Shown piece after piece: positions 11,771 to 24,123 of a stretch of 64,000 bases of DNA. The stretch spans positions 37,295,366 through 37,359,365 of the forward strand of contig CAIIXF020000001.1 in the NCBI GenBank assembly GCA_903813345.2. The letters are read 5' to 3'. The stretch is from Owenia fusiformis. Lineage: Eukaryota > Annelida > Polychaeta > Sabellida > Oweniidae. Positions within the stretch are counted from its first letter, which is position 1. Each line of letters starts with the position of its first letter. A model generated the notes under the pieces. That model searched no databases. It saw only the letters and a program-made list of their open reading frames with translations, and was not told the DNA's origin. The translations under genes and the position numbers were made by a program.

Positions 11771-12560
11771 CAAAAGTCAATGATACCATTCCTATTTTAC
11801 CTATTAAATGATTTTTATATATCCGAATAACCGTTATATAAGTTTTTGGCAAAGTAAATAATTGTAGGGCTCACACAAGGATCAACTTTTGAAGACTTTT
11901 TCGTACTGGTGAAGACTCTCCAGCTTGCAAAGCAGGGGCACTGAATTGAGATTTTTCAGTCGAAACAAGAAAACAAACATATAATTATTTTTTCTTCAAC
12001 AAATAAAAAATAAAATTGATTTTACCTTCGTATTTTTTCAAAACATCACTTAATATAACAATGCTGTGAACAAAGTTGATCCTTGTGTCAGCCCTATAAT
12101 TATTTCCTTTGTCAAAAACTAATGAAATGGTTATTGGTATATTTAAAAAACATTGACTATATAAAATACGAATAATATCATTGACAACAGTAACTTTTTA
12201 ATTGAAAATGCATTTTAAGGTCATAAATATCCAATTTTTACCATAATTGTTTTCCATAAAATTAACACACCCGAATGGACTATCATTACACATCAATATC
12301 AAATTTGCATCCTATTTTGTATACTTACTAGTATCATTTTAAAAAATGTATATTTTTCAAACTCATATTTTTGACGGTCGCACCTTGGTGCAAGCCGTTT
12401 AGCCCTTTCGTGTCACTATTTTGAATGCAGACAAGTAAAAATGAATAGATAATAGATCAATCTAAAATGACTATGGGTCAATTCATAGTAAGCTACCACA
12501 ACATAGGTTTAGCCTAACTAAGCCACTTAGAAAGCAATTTGGCACACACTATAGCAGTGT
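11770..12560. repeat. Palindromic composite repeat, right partner
   Basis: Contains the same foldback arms (GGGCTCACACAAGGATCAAC near 11,868 and GTTGATCCTTGTG near 12,075). It ends with the flank 'ttcatagtaagctaccacaa' and 'ggcacacact', the inverted match of 9,820-9,900. Confidence 0.65.
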
Positions 12561-13110
12561 GGACTTGATGGCCCAGAAAGCAAGATGAGTGCCGAAAAGT
12601 TTAATCAGTTGAAGAATATCTTACCATGTTACAATTTGAAGACAATCCGTTTAGTGGTTTTCCTGGAATCGCAATGACAAAATTTATGTAAAACTTCCAG
12701 GATGGCCTCCAGAATGCAAGATGGCTGCCGAAAAGTTAATCAGCTCTAGAACTTCTTACTTTTAACATGTGTTAAAATTTGAAATAAATCTGTTAAGTTG
12801 TTTTCCTGGAATCGCGATGACAAGATTTATCTTGAAACGTCCTAGATGGCCACTAGAATTCAAGATGGCTGCCGGAAAGTTAATCAGCTCTAGAACGTCT
12901 TACCATGTAACATGTGTGAAAATTTGAAGTAAATCCGTTTGGTTTTCCTGAAATCGCGATGACAAGATTTATTACAAAACTTTCAAGATGGCCGCCAAAA
13001 TGCAAGATGGCTGCTGAAAAGTCATCAGCTTTAGAACTTCATACCATGTAACATGTGTGAAAATTTGAAGTAAATCCATCAGGTGGTTTTCCTGGAATCG
13101 TGATGACTAT
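12560..13110. repeat. Satellite-like tandem array, inverted relative to 8.1-8.7 kb
   Basis: About four units of 140-150 bp with 'gaatgcaagatggctgccga', 'ttaatcagctctagaacttc' and GTGGTTTTCCTGGAATCG, the reverse complement of the 8,091-8,665 array. Confidence 0.75.
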
Positions 13111-13113
13111 AAA

Positions 13114-13832
13114 GTGAGACTTCAGAATGCCACCTTGTCTAACCCCATTTTGGTGCCTTTTGCCCCTGTTTCTATCAATATAAGAGGTATTTTCTTTATG
13201 AGGGAAGTCTGTTCTGTCAAACGGTACAATAATTTTATGTGGGAAAGTACCGGACAACAAAACTTGTTTTCACAGGGACCAGATCCGGGACTATACCTCA
13301 GGTTTGCTAACACCCACGTAGACCATGAGCCAATTATTCATTGGAAACTTGGGATAATGGATCCCTCCAGATTATGGGAATATGCCCAATTATTATATCT
13401 CATTGTACTCTCTACTGAACAGTATTGCCTAGCCCGTGCCAAAACAACAAACGACATTGTCAAACACTTCATTTTAGAATCATAAGTGCAACAAGAGATA
13501 CATTTTTTGAAAATATTGTTAATCTATTACCTGTTGAAGACTCAATTAACATGTTAAACTCTGATGACGATGATGTCTTAGTAGAATGTTCATTGGGTAG
13601 TCGCACAGATGTATTACAGAATTACGATTTTGCGAAATGGCAAAAATTTATTAACCTTTGTTCCAATATAATCAGCGTTATGCTTAAAGAATTCACGTCG
13701 TAAGCAAATATCACCTTATATTACTCATCTCGCCACATATTGTATCTTATGTATATACTGTTATCTAATATTTTGTTTTTGTATTAATTTACTCTCCAAA
13801 TTGGAGGAAATAAAGAATCATATCATATCATA
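13114..13832 (+). mobile_element. 3' remnant of a LINE-type retroelement (tentative)
   Basis: Two overlapping frames (13,114-13,485 and 13,425-13,703) read as one broken C-terminal coding region ending MLKEFTS. About 130 bp of UTR follow, then GGAGGAAATAAAG and an (ATCAT) microsatellite tail at 13,812-13,832. A coding end followed by a short repeated tail and no poly(A) is typical of several non-LTR retrotransposon 3' ends. No diagnostic RT motif is left, so the family is open. Confidence 0.45.
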
Positions 13833-14779
13833 TTCTAAGCATACGAACAAAAAAGATATTATCATAATGTAAAAATATACTATAATTTTACTGTATATGT
13901 CGGTGTTTAATTAGTGTAATTACGCAAGTGTGTTTTTCAGATTTTGTTTGATTTTTCAAATATGAGCCAAGCAGATTCAACAAAATTGTGTGGAATATTT
14001 AGGTAATTTATGATTGCGAACATATTAGTTTTCTTACCATTTAAAACATTTAATTATCAGAATTTTCCGTATAATCGCAAGGGGTCAAACAACAAATTAT
14101 TGTTCATGTCTTATAAAACACAATAAAATAACAAATAGGTAATATAATCGCAAGGGGTCAAGATGGCTACCAGAATTTAATCTAATTAAATGGTACAGAG
14201 GTATTCTTACTCGACGTTACTGCTGGTTATCATCAAGTTTTCTGATGGTTGTTTCTTCTTTGACTTTACCGCTGGATATAATCAAATTTCAGGAAGATAG
14301 TGATGACGATTTTTCTCAATTATTCATGAATTCGACCAAGTCTTGATGGTTGTTTCATAAGCAACTGAGCTACAGTATATCTTACTACGAAAAATAGAAT
14401 TTTAGCTGCAGTCCCAGTTAGTCAAGGAAGAGCAATAGCCCCTCCCTCATTGATAATGTTCACCGCTGAATAAAAGTCCATAGCTCAAAACGTATTGAGA
14501 CCCATTTTGTGAAAAACTAGCATAATTTAAGCATTTGTCATTCTAATTTAAAAGTGATTCATTTGTAGCTTTTATCTTACTAATACCAGAGAAACAATAC
14601 AAAACGTCGATACACTGATTACATAATTGTTTGGTATTGATAAGAAAAATAACCTAAAACGTATAGCTAAGAAACCTAAATCATATATTTAAAATAATTT
14701 TGTATTATTTTCTGTTACATTGTGTACTCCAAATTGTGAAAAATTGATTGGGATTTTATTTTTTGGCAATTTTTTTTAC

Positions 14780-17602
14780 CTCTGTTAAAGATATTCTAAT
14801 GAGACTTCTCCGTGGCATTTTTTCTTTATTCCTTTTTGTTTTGAATTTTTTACACCATAACATTAACTAACTACTCAATATGCAACTTTTCACCACGTAG
14901 AATTTTAAAATATTAAGTTTGAAAATTCCATTTTTATAATGGAGCTCAATGGGAAAACGACATAATTTGAATTATTTTGAAATGTAGCGGTGCGATTTTC
15001 TTGAAATTGACAGATATAATCAATATTGGTAAGACGAAATGTTTGAAGAAAAATGAAGAAAATTAACCGTCCTGGTTACGCAAAATATAGAAAAATATGA
15101 AATAATCATAAAAACCTGTAAAAATAGATTGAAGGGGGTGATAATCATTTTTAATGTGACTTTCACTACTACAGGGTAACCATAGTTTTGGTAATGGTTT
15201 ACCAATTTTAAAAGCATATCTTCCAGCATATGTATCAAGCACAAGTAATACAATAAGTGAGTTATCATTAATTGGAATGGTATTATTGTATTCCTTAGCA
15301 ATGATGACAAAAAGGTAAAATCGATCATATCACATATCATCAAATCGATCTATTATAATGCATATTAAACAAAATAGCACTAGATCTTCAAATTCGAGAA
15401 TTCAGCTAAATGATAAGATGTCAAAAAGAGTAGTTTATTTATTGTAAAACATCAAAAATAAAACAAGGTTTGGTCAGGAAGGGAACAGGTGAAATCCTTG
15501 GGATATATGAATTAATTAATTATAAGAAACATATTCATGTTTCTACAATTTAGGGTAACCCTGTGTATTATTCTACTGCCCATGGTTATACCAGTGCAAA
15601 ATATTACAAAAATATTATTTACTTATTATCATAATTCAATGTGACAATATCAGTCTTATCTTCAAATTTGTCTATAATAGTTTGCCTGTAAGGTTGAGCA
15701 AGCAGTCTATTGCATTGATAGTATAAGATGTTGATTTTGCAAAGCTTTTATGGGCTAATTCTACAATATGTACAGTAACATATGTAAGGGTGCCAGTTTG
15801 TAGTCCAGTATATAGTAAACAAAGGAGTATTTTGGTCAACTCAATACATCTGATACACACTACATGAAGTGTTTTCTATGCAATGATTATATACAGGCAC
15901 TTATTCATTGTTACTGCGATTGGTCAGAATGTACTAAAACCTGCTTGAAACTGAAAAACATTGCATGCTCTATTCCACACAATTTGGAGGCTTTTGAAAT
16001 TCGCAGTAACAATGAATAAGTGCCTGTATCATTATAATCATTGCATAGAAAACACTTCATGTAGTGTGTATCAGATGTATTGAGTTGACCAAAATACTCC
16101 TTTGTTTACTATATACTGGACTACATACTGGCACCCTTACATATATGTTACTGTACATATTGTAGAATTAGCCCATAAAAGCTTTGCAAAATCAACATCT
16201 TATACTATCAATGCAACAGACTGCTTGCTCAACCTTACAGGCAAACTATTATAGACAAATTTGAAGATAAGACTGATATTGTCACATTGAATTATGATAA
16301 TAAGTAAATAATATTTTTGTAATAATTTGCACTGGTATAACCATGTGCAGTAGAATAATACACAGGGTTACCATAAATTGTAGAAACATGAATATGTTTC
16401 TTATAATTAATTAATTCATATATCCCAAGGATTTCACCTGTTCCCTTCCTGACCAAACCTTGTTTTATTTTTGATGTTTTACAATAAATAAACTACTCTT
16501 TTTGACATCTCATCATTTTTATGTCCAAATGTTATTGAAGTGAGAACTCAAATGATCAATGGGAAAACAATGCTAAACTTGAACACTGAAATAGGTATTC
16601 CAGCAGGCCTAGGAAAATATGGCTAGAAAAAGATGCTACAAGGGCTACAGGTGGACAAACTTTCCCCCCTGAAAAGCATTTTAGGGGTCAGATCACTAAA
16701 TTCATGATTGCATTGAAAAGATTTGAATGCTAATTTTCAAGAATGGATGTATTACCAAAGAAGAAAATATGAAAAATTCATATCGTTTATTTTGAGTGAT
16801 TATTTAGTGTCAAGTTTTGTCTCTAGTGAAAGCATGTTACTTATTATCTCATCAAGTGACCTAAACTACAGCAGCTAAAATAAGCATACCGAAATATCAT
16901 AATTCAGTATGATTCGGAGAAGGGGGTTTTACAGTTATAAGGGATTAGCAATTCATTTATTATCTTACAATTTAGCTGAATTCTCGAATTTGAAGATCTA
17001 GTGCTATATTGTTTAATATGCATTATAATAGATCGACTTGAGGGTATGTGATACGATCGATTTTACCTTTTTGTCATCATTGCTAAGAAATGCAATAATA
17101 CCATTCCAATTAATGATAACTCACTTATTGTATTACTTGTGCTTGATACATATGCTGGAAGATATGCTTTTAAAATTGATAAACCATTACCAAAACTATG
17201 GTTACCCTGTAGTAGTGAAAGTCACATTAAAAATGATTATCACCCCCTTCAATCTATTTTTACATGTTTTTATGATTATTTAATATTTTTGCATATTTTG
17301 CGTAACCAGGATGGTGAATTTTCTTCATTTTTCTTCAAACATTTCGTCTTACCAATATTTATTATATCTGTCAATTTCAAGAAAATCGCGCCGCTACATT
17401 TCAAAATAATTCAAATTATGTCGTTTTTCCCATTGAGCTCCATTATAAAAATGGAATTTTCAAACTTAATATTTTAAAATTCTACGTGGTGAAAAGTTGC
17501 ATTTTGAGTAGTTAGTTAATGTTATGGTGTAACAAATTCAAAACAAAAAGGAATAAAGAAAAATGCCACGGAGAAGTCTCATTAGAATATCTCTTAATAG
17601 AG
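14780..17602. repeat. 2.8-kb palindrome with 81-nt loop
   Basis: The left arm (14,780-15,919) is the near-perfect reverse complement of the right arm (16,001-17,602). The loop is 15,920-16,000. The right arm is longer by about 460 bp because of an extra segment at about 16,515-16,965 that is absent from the left arm. The outer end of both arms includes the first bases of the LINE endonuclease frame (GCCACGGAGAAGTCTC at 17,568, and its inverse near 14,800). Mirror frames at 15,020-15,343(-) and 17,038-17,283(+) are products of the palindrome, not two genes. Confidence 0.85.
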
Positions 17603-18662
17603 TTATATCTAATCAAATTAGTATTGTAGGGATCTGTGAAGCTGGGAAGTATACGAATGATGTGATTGATCAAAGATTTTCTCTTGGCGATGAATTTCAC
17701 CCACCATTATATAACCAAAACAATCGAGGATTATTGATTTATGTTAGGCGGGAACTATTGGTGAAACCAAGACCTGACCTAGATACCACAGACTGCATTT
17801 GGGTAGAGATTAAATATAAAAATACTAAAATTTTATATGGGATTTACTACAAATCTCCAAATTTAGATAAAAATCAAGAAAATATATTTTTTGATACCGC
17901 TGAAAACACTATTAAGCAGGCCTCTAAATGCCACTGTGATTACCTACTGATAAATGGGGATTTTAACTCTAAGAACAAAAAATGGTGGTCTAAGGGGCAA
18001 ACTGATTCAAATGGGGAAAGACTTGATGAAATTTTGATGGAATGTAACCTTGTTCAACTTATCCATGAAGCCACAAGAATAACTAATCAATCACGATCAT
18101 GTATTGACCTAGCAATAACTAATTCACCTGATCTGATAAGGGAATCTAAAGTGACTCATCCAATAGGCTGTACTGACCATTCAACATTGGAACTTACATT
18201 TCCAATGAAAATTTTAGGAACTTCTAAACATCAAAAACGTATTTGGAAGTATGACCAGTCTAACATAGAGCGAATAAACAGCCAAATATTTGACATAAAC
18301 ATTGAACAAAGATATAATGAATGCAATGATATTGACCAATTAACAGAAACATTTACTAGAGATGTATTTAACATCTTTGAACAAAACATTCTAAATAAAA
18401 TAACTACCTTTAATTCAAAAGATCAACCTTGGATAAATAACGATATTAAACACCTGATTAGGAAAAAATCACAATTTTATGAACGGTTCAAAAATTCAAA
18501 GAAGCAGATTGACCATGATAACTATAAACTTTTAGCTCAGCAAGTTAAAGATAAAATCACTGAAGCAAAAGAAAATTACCATTCCAAAATATGTGACAAC
18601 CTTGAGGCAGAAGATAATGGAAACAACAAATACTGGGCAATCATTCAAAAACTTTTAAAGGG
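17563..18662 (+). pseudogene. LINE endonuclease (exonuclease-endonuclease-phosphatase fold)
   Basis: The frame begins MPRRSLIRISLNRV. In family terms this nicks the target DNA to prime reverse transcription. Visible motifs are a glutamate in GICEAGKY (about residue 26), LLINGDFNSK (GDFN at residues 132-135), SCIDLAITN (about 179-187) and CTDHSTLELTF (TDH at 204-206), the order expected of the catalytic core. The stretch after residue 365 (from about 18,660) no longer looks like the element, marking an insertion. The start codon is simply the first ATG; upstream is palindrome sequence. Confidence 0.85.
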
Positions 18663-19215
18663 TGACGCATATCGTTTAGCAAATCGAACGCTCGTTTCTG
18701 GTGTTGCTCACCGTTTAGTATAAAAGGCCCGATCCCGGAATAATACTCAAGGGTTTACAGGTTCGAGGTCGTTGTGTCAACACCTCTAACTGTTATATAG
18801 CATAAGTATATTATAGATTGTCACACATTTATAAAAGGGTGATTTTTATTTTGACAAATCAATTCCACATTTATGGGTGAAGTTTCAGGATCTTCTATTT
18901 GTGTATAATAAGGAAAAATTGGCATCTAAATTTCCCCATAACGTAATAGCACACAGCTTGGCATATGAAATATCCTACAAAATGAAACAAAGCAAGACAA
19001 ACCGGTTTCTGATACAAGGATTTATATTGGCTGCTGTACATGTATTCTTTGAACGCAATCACTCTTTGGATAACGTTTTCAAAATCATTATAAACGGATT
19101 ACTTTATCTCAAAGACAATTTCAATAAACTGGATTTTACAGAACTCCCCTTATTTCTTAAAAATGGACTGATCCAGTTGATTCGCCTGGAGCCGCCATAT
19201 TGTTTTTATACGGGA
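18663..19215 (+). other. Foreign segment interrupting the LINE
   Basis: Between the endonuclease (ending near WAIIQKLLKG) and the RT part (resuming near YYTGFPSLIFGNLL) lie about 550 bp unlike a LINE linker. It holds a 114-codon frame at 18,877-19,221 (MKFQDLLFVYNKEKLASKFP...) that I do not recognise and that has no motif. The edges are approximate and I could not find target-site duplications or terminal repeats. Confidence 0.5.
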
Positions 19216-21297
19216 TGCTAATCGGAACCCTTTAAATAGAAAATACTATACTGGATTTCCCTCTTTGATTTTTGGGAATCTACTTGCAACTACAAGCCTT
19301 GAAAAGGCAAATTTGTTTCTATCTTTTTTTACATCAAAATATCACACTGACCACAATTTTGACCATTCACTCCCACAATTTAATAAAAGAACCCATATCA
19401 AAATGGATAACTTAAGCACATCATCAGAAGACCTTGACCTTATTATTAAATCACTCAAAAGAATAAAGCAGCTGGCTTAGATAATGTAACCAATGATATG
19501 ATCAAATTAGCTTCCCCATCACTATCAGTTAAGCTTGCTGACCTCTTTAATCTTATCTTCAAGACTGGAGAATTTCCAACTATATGGAAGGAAGGCAACA
19601 CCATCCCCATCTTCAAAAAAACCGACAGATCAGCTATTGAAAATTATAGACCTATAACTTTACTTCAAGGATTTTCAAAAATCCTGGAGACAGTTGTCCA
19701 CTCTCAAATACGGAGCATATTTTTAGAAACAAACTACTCTTTGCAAAACAATCCGGATTCTTAGCTGGTCATAATACTGAACTCCAAATTACGGCTATCA
19801 TTGACTTTATTTTGAATGAATTCGAAAAAGGGAAATGTGTAAATGCCTGTTTCCTTGATATCAGTTCTGCGTTTGATTCTGTTCCGCACTCTCTACTTCT
19901 CCATAAACTAGAATCTTACGGAATTTCTGGTATGACCCTAACACTTCTTAAATCTTACCTCTCAGAAAGAAAAATCTGTGTAACAGTTGATGATGTAAAA
20001 TCCAACTTTTCAAATATCGGATACATTAACACAGGAGTACCTCAGGGATCTGTCCTTGGGCCACTCCTATTTCTCATCTACATAAACGATCTTCCTGACA
20101 ACCTCAGATCAGAATGTTATATTTATGCGGACGACACGTCAGCCTATGCCTCTTTCAATATCGATGATAACCAAACCTTTGACCTGCAACATGATCTGAA
20201 CATAATTGAACAGTGGTCTATTAAATGGCATTTACAATTTAAAGCATCAAAAAGTGCTCACATGATATTCCAACCCAAGAATATTAATAATTTTGACATT
20301 ATGCCCTTATTCTTTGAAGGTGTTGAAATCCCATACAAAACTTCCCATAAACACCTGGGATTCACTTTTGACCACCGCTTAAAATTTGATGTACATATAA
20401 GTGAACTTGCCAGCAAGGTGCAAAAACAACTCAATCCACTGAAATCACTATCTTATAAATTAAAATCTAGGTACCTTGAACTTATATATAACTCCTTTAT
20501 TTTACCACACCTGGACTATTAGTTCAATCTATGGCTCAAGCACAGCTCAAAATTTGATAAAACTCGACAGATTGCACTATAGAGCAGCACTCAGCTGCTC
20601 TGGGGCATTACATGGATCAAGTACTCTTAAAACTCTTGATTGCCTGAAGTGGAAACCACTTGAGTCCAGAAGGAGAGACAAAAATCTCATTATTATGTTT
20701 AAAATTTGTAGAAATATGGCACCCGATTATATTGTTGAATGTTTTGACCATTATAAATCTGAGCAAAGAAGGGTTCTCAGAACCCATAGACCTTTCCAAA
20801 TACCGGTTAAATCAAGTGCACGACTAATTAATGGACCAGTGCTAAGATTGATCTCTGAATGGAATAAGTTATCACTAGAAGAGAGGTCTACTCCCACCAT
20901 CTCTTTGTTCAAAAGTAAAATCAAAAAGAAATCTTCAAAGTTTAATGACTTCAATACAACTTCTAAACTCAATCTTTCTCGAAAACAAGAAATTACCTTA
21001 AACAGAATTAGATGCGGACTCTATTTTGAATCACAAAAGTTTGCTCATAATTTTCCCAACACAACTAATCTATGTGTCTGTGGTAAGAGTGCAACCCCTA
21101 AACACCTGATTCTGCAATGTAAGCGCCATTCAACACAAAGGAAAAACCTTGAAGAAACCCTTGAGCAGCAAAACCTTGAGACCCATCTCAGTGGACAAGA
21201 CAAAATTGAATTTTTAATTTTCAAAAATTCATTCTCAATTCAACAAGATTCTCAACTAAAAGGAAGGTTCGTTGATTTTATTCTTAGCTTAACCTAA
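19216..21297 (+). pseudogene. LINE reverse transcriptase, frameshifted
   Basis: RNA-dependent DNA polymerase of the same element. The readable order is EKANLFLSFF, then AAGLDNVTNDMIKLA, ENYRPITLLQGFSKILE (fingers), FLDISSAFDSVPHSLLLHKL (first catalytic aspartate), INTGVPQGSVLGPLLFLIYI, CYIYADDTSAYAS (catalytic YADD), then a thumb region and a C-terminal C-x-C-x(8)-H-x(4)-C motif (LCVCGKSATPKHLILQC). Frameshifts lie near 19,460, 19,755 and 20,518. The frame ends at 21,297. Confidence 0.9.
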
Positions 21298-21590
21298 CCT
21301 ATTTTATTTTGATTTACTTTTCACCATTAGGTGTAGGCAACTAGTTAGCACATTTATATGTATAACTCACTCAATTAATTAAATTAATTTAATTTATATT
21401 CATTTCAAAACGCTAGCCTGTATTGCACATTGCGCTAGGCAGCGACCTGTGTAACTCTTTTGACTGCAATATGATTGAAATAAATGTATAATGAACCGAA
21501 AAATTAGAATATCTTTAATGGCAGGCATAATTCAGCCTAAAAGCCGGAAGTATATTAAACGGTTATAATAAAAAATTATTAGGGAACATA

Positions 21591-23179
21591 CAGGGTGTCC
21601 GGAAAGTAAAGATACAAATGCTCTCATTTTAAGAGATTTACCTGTTATGAGATAAAATTGCTCCAGAATGTAGAATGACATTATAGCAATATATCCTGCA
21701 ACGGTCATGAATTTTAGTTTTAAAATGAAAAAGTTATGGTCGTTATGGTAACGGGAGTCGAGGGTATGTGGAGCAACGTCACAAATGTGTTTTACAAATC
21801 TCTTTCCTGCTCATAACATCTTGGCATTCTACCATCTTTTCCTATATTACATCAAATTATATACTTCAACAGCATAAGGATTAGTACTGTAACATTATTT
21901 GATCTCTTCATATAACTACTATCATTGAATATTCAATATTTTCCCCATTATCTAAACATTTTTGGTGCATCTTGACCGGAGATTCAAAGACTTGACAAAA
22001 TCATTGCTGTCCGTCTCTCAAATTGCTGATAACATTGACTTCCAGCTGAGACTCATTTTGTATGTTGAACTTCTTACAAATATTGCTTTCAGATGGTCAT
22101 TAGGCAGAAGTCAAAAAAGGCTCTATCAGGTGAATATGGGGCATTGTATAGAAAGGTCTAATGTCAAGACAATCGATTGTAAGAAATGTTTTCTTTGCGC
22201 TTTGTGAATTGTTGTATTATAGAGATGCAATATTGACTTTCCAACTAATTAAGAGACAATGGCATCATTATATAACAGAAAAACTATGGCAGTAATAAAA
22301 CAAACAATGAACAAAGCAAAACATTGATAGAAAATACAACAAAAACACTGTTTCAGATGTTTGTATTTTAGCAATTTTTCACATTTTAGCGATGTTCTGG
22401 AACTGCTCCACATACCTCTCACAGTCGTAACCATAACAACCGTAACTTGAAAACGTTAAGACTATATGTGATGAATGTTGGTAGATATTAAACAAATACT
22501 GGATGATCAGGAGCTGGATATGGCAGAATACCTATTCGAGAAAAAATATTGGGCGAGGTGGCAGCCGAGCCCAATATTTTTTCGAGGATAGGTATTCTGG
22601 CCATATATAGCTTTTGATCATCCAGTATTTGTTTTATTATGCACCTCCCAATCAAAGTTAAGTGGAGTACTTACAGTTTAGTTGACATTTTTTTATTTTT
22701 TCTTTCCGGCCAGTTTATTCGCTACACTGGACGAAAATATTTGCTCCGGGAATTTAATTTTTATTTATTCGAGACGTTCTTGCAGAATTATATGTAACTT
22801 TTGAATGATAAGGGTAATTGTGATTGATTAAGTGCATTTTTTTCTTCTATTTTCCGCCAGTTTCAGATGTAAGCTTTAAGTAGTACTCCAGTTATTAAGA
22901 AATAAAACTCTGAAGTGGGAATGTTGCAAAAACATTGAAAAAAATATCCGACCCTTTTTCTCGAAAGTGTCAGATATTAAAAAAATATCCGGCAGTTTTC
23001 AGAAAAGAGCAGAGTATTGCCAAATTACAAGCAACTAAGAACCAATCAGATTTGAGTATTTTAATGAGGTGCATAATAAATTGTAATACACCTTCTCTAC
23101 AATCAGAAGCAGTTTCATTTCAAAAGACCCAAATTTCTTAAAGTAAGAGCATTTGTATCTTTACTTTCCGGACACCCTG
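21591..23179. mobile_element. TA-flanked TIR element (mariner-type ends)
   Basis: The left end is CAGGGTGTCCGGAAAGTAAA and continues as a TIR of more than 30 bp. The right end is the inverse, TTTACTTTCCGGACACCCTG, at 23,160-23,179. A TA flanks each side, fitting Tc1/mariner-type integration. No transposase frame is visible. Inner sequence at 21,735-21,780 pairs with about 22,385-22,440, so the original element was itself a foldback and was later enlarged by the segment beginning near 22,490. Isolated ends of the same type lie near 47,865 and 62,887. Confidence 0.8.
22490..22634. repeat. Foldback inside the TIR element
   Basis: The arms AACAAATACTGGATGATCA and TGATCATCCAGTATTTGTT enclose a second paired stretch (AGAATACCTATTCGAG with its inverse, and AATATTGGGC with GCCCAATATT). 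It would form a near-complete hairpin of about 145 nt. Confidence 0.8.
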
Positions 23180-23796
23180 TATGTATGTATGCTAATGTTA
23201 GGTCAAATATCGCTGCGCTATAGTGTGCTACCAGCTCCTTTATCAGACGTCTTAGAGATGTCATACCATGGACTAATACATACAGTACATACAGTACATA
23301 CACACATACATACATACACAGTCTACCACTTGGGGCTGTATTCCCCAGGAGTTTATTAGGGACTAGGTCCATCAGACAATATTTCTTATTTCGGTAGGAC
23401 TAGAAATATGTTCATACAATTATTACAAAAATAAAACTTAAAAATGCGGTATTTCAGACAGACCAGCTGGTATATTATATAGGAACTGTATCAGTTTTCG
23501 TATTCACTGAACCAAGATATGAGCCCGTTTTCGTATTTTTCTGACTTCATTTACGTAACTTAAGTGAGGAAGTATATTGATGCTTTTAAAGTCTTACGCA
23601 GTGATTCGTTCGAAAAAGTTTACATTTTCTGAAACATAAGACCATGAATTACGTTTGTGCCAAAAAAGGTAGAAATGATTTTGCCTTCATCTCACATATT
23701 TTTTCGAATAACTGTTGTGCCATTTTGTTACGAAATCGGATCAGGATTAGGTTATGCATTAATAAACAACTTACATCTTAGAAGCAATCATATTTC

Positions 23797-23802
23797 TTTA
23801 TT
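23797..23802 (-). terminator. Gene A polyadenylation signal
   Basis: AATAAA on the minus strand, about 35 nt after the gene A stop. The surrounding 3' UTR aligns with that of gene B (signal at 39,840-39,845), which supports both. Confidence 0.7.
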
Positions 23803-23836
23803 TACCATGTTTCATTTGCAACAAAAATGGTTTGTT

Positions 23837-24123
23837 CTATTTAATTTTGACTCTTAAGACTATTACACTTCCTGGACCACAGACCCGATTCCCAATTTGC
23901 TTAATGGTGTCTCTGAGTTTTGTAAAGTCTGCGCTTAATATGTTAAACATGAGCTCTGGATTGGTACTAGCTCCAGAAATACGCGTCCATTCTTCTTGTC
24001 CAATAACTTGTGGTACACAGTTAGGTTTATTTGGCTTACAGCCCTGAGGCAGACCAACCACCAGGAGTTCCGCGCCAGTGGCTCTTAGGGCATCCGCGTT
24101 CTTAAATGTGTCTTTTGTTCTGC
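23837..24123 (-). CDS. Gene A exon 10: vWA domain, end and stop
   Basis: It encodes KDTFKNADAL, then a strand (VVGLPQGC) and EEWTRISGASTNPELMFNIL to the C-terminus, matching vWA strands and helices after the DG loop. Two cysteines in GCKPNKPNC are kept in all three genes. The C-terminus extends several residues past that of B and C (IVLRVKIK). Stop is TAG at 23,837-23,839. Confidence 0.9.

Larger units (their letters stand above)
17563..21500 (+). mobile_element. Non-LTR retrotransposon (LINE), Jockey/CR1-like, decayed
   Basis: One element reading left to right: an apurinic-type endonuclease, reverse transcriptase, a C-terminal cysteine/histidine motif, about 200 bp of 3' UTR, and an AT-rich end (GATTGAAATAAATGTATAATG near 21,472). 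It is interrupted by about 550 bp of unrelated DNA and at least three frameshifts, so it is dead. The 5' end lies in the right arm of the palindrome, so its true start is unclear. RT features (YADDT, GVPQGSVLGPLLF) place it in the Jockey superfamily group; the exact clade needs a phylogeny. Confidence 0.85.

Noticed and set aside
15020-17283. Two similar frames on opposite strands (MMICDMIDFTFLSS... and MRVCDTIDFTFLSS...)
   Set aside because: They are the two arms of one palindrome, so identical translations are expected. The composition is that of AT-rich DNA and there is no domain.
23153-23359. Frames over the CATACATACA-rich stretch
   Set aside because: Low-complexity microsatellite next to the TIR element; no coding content.
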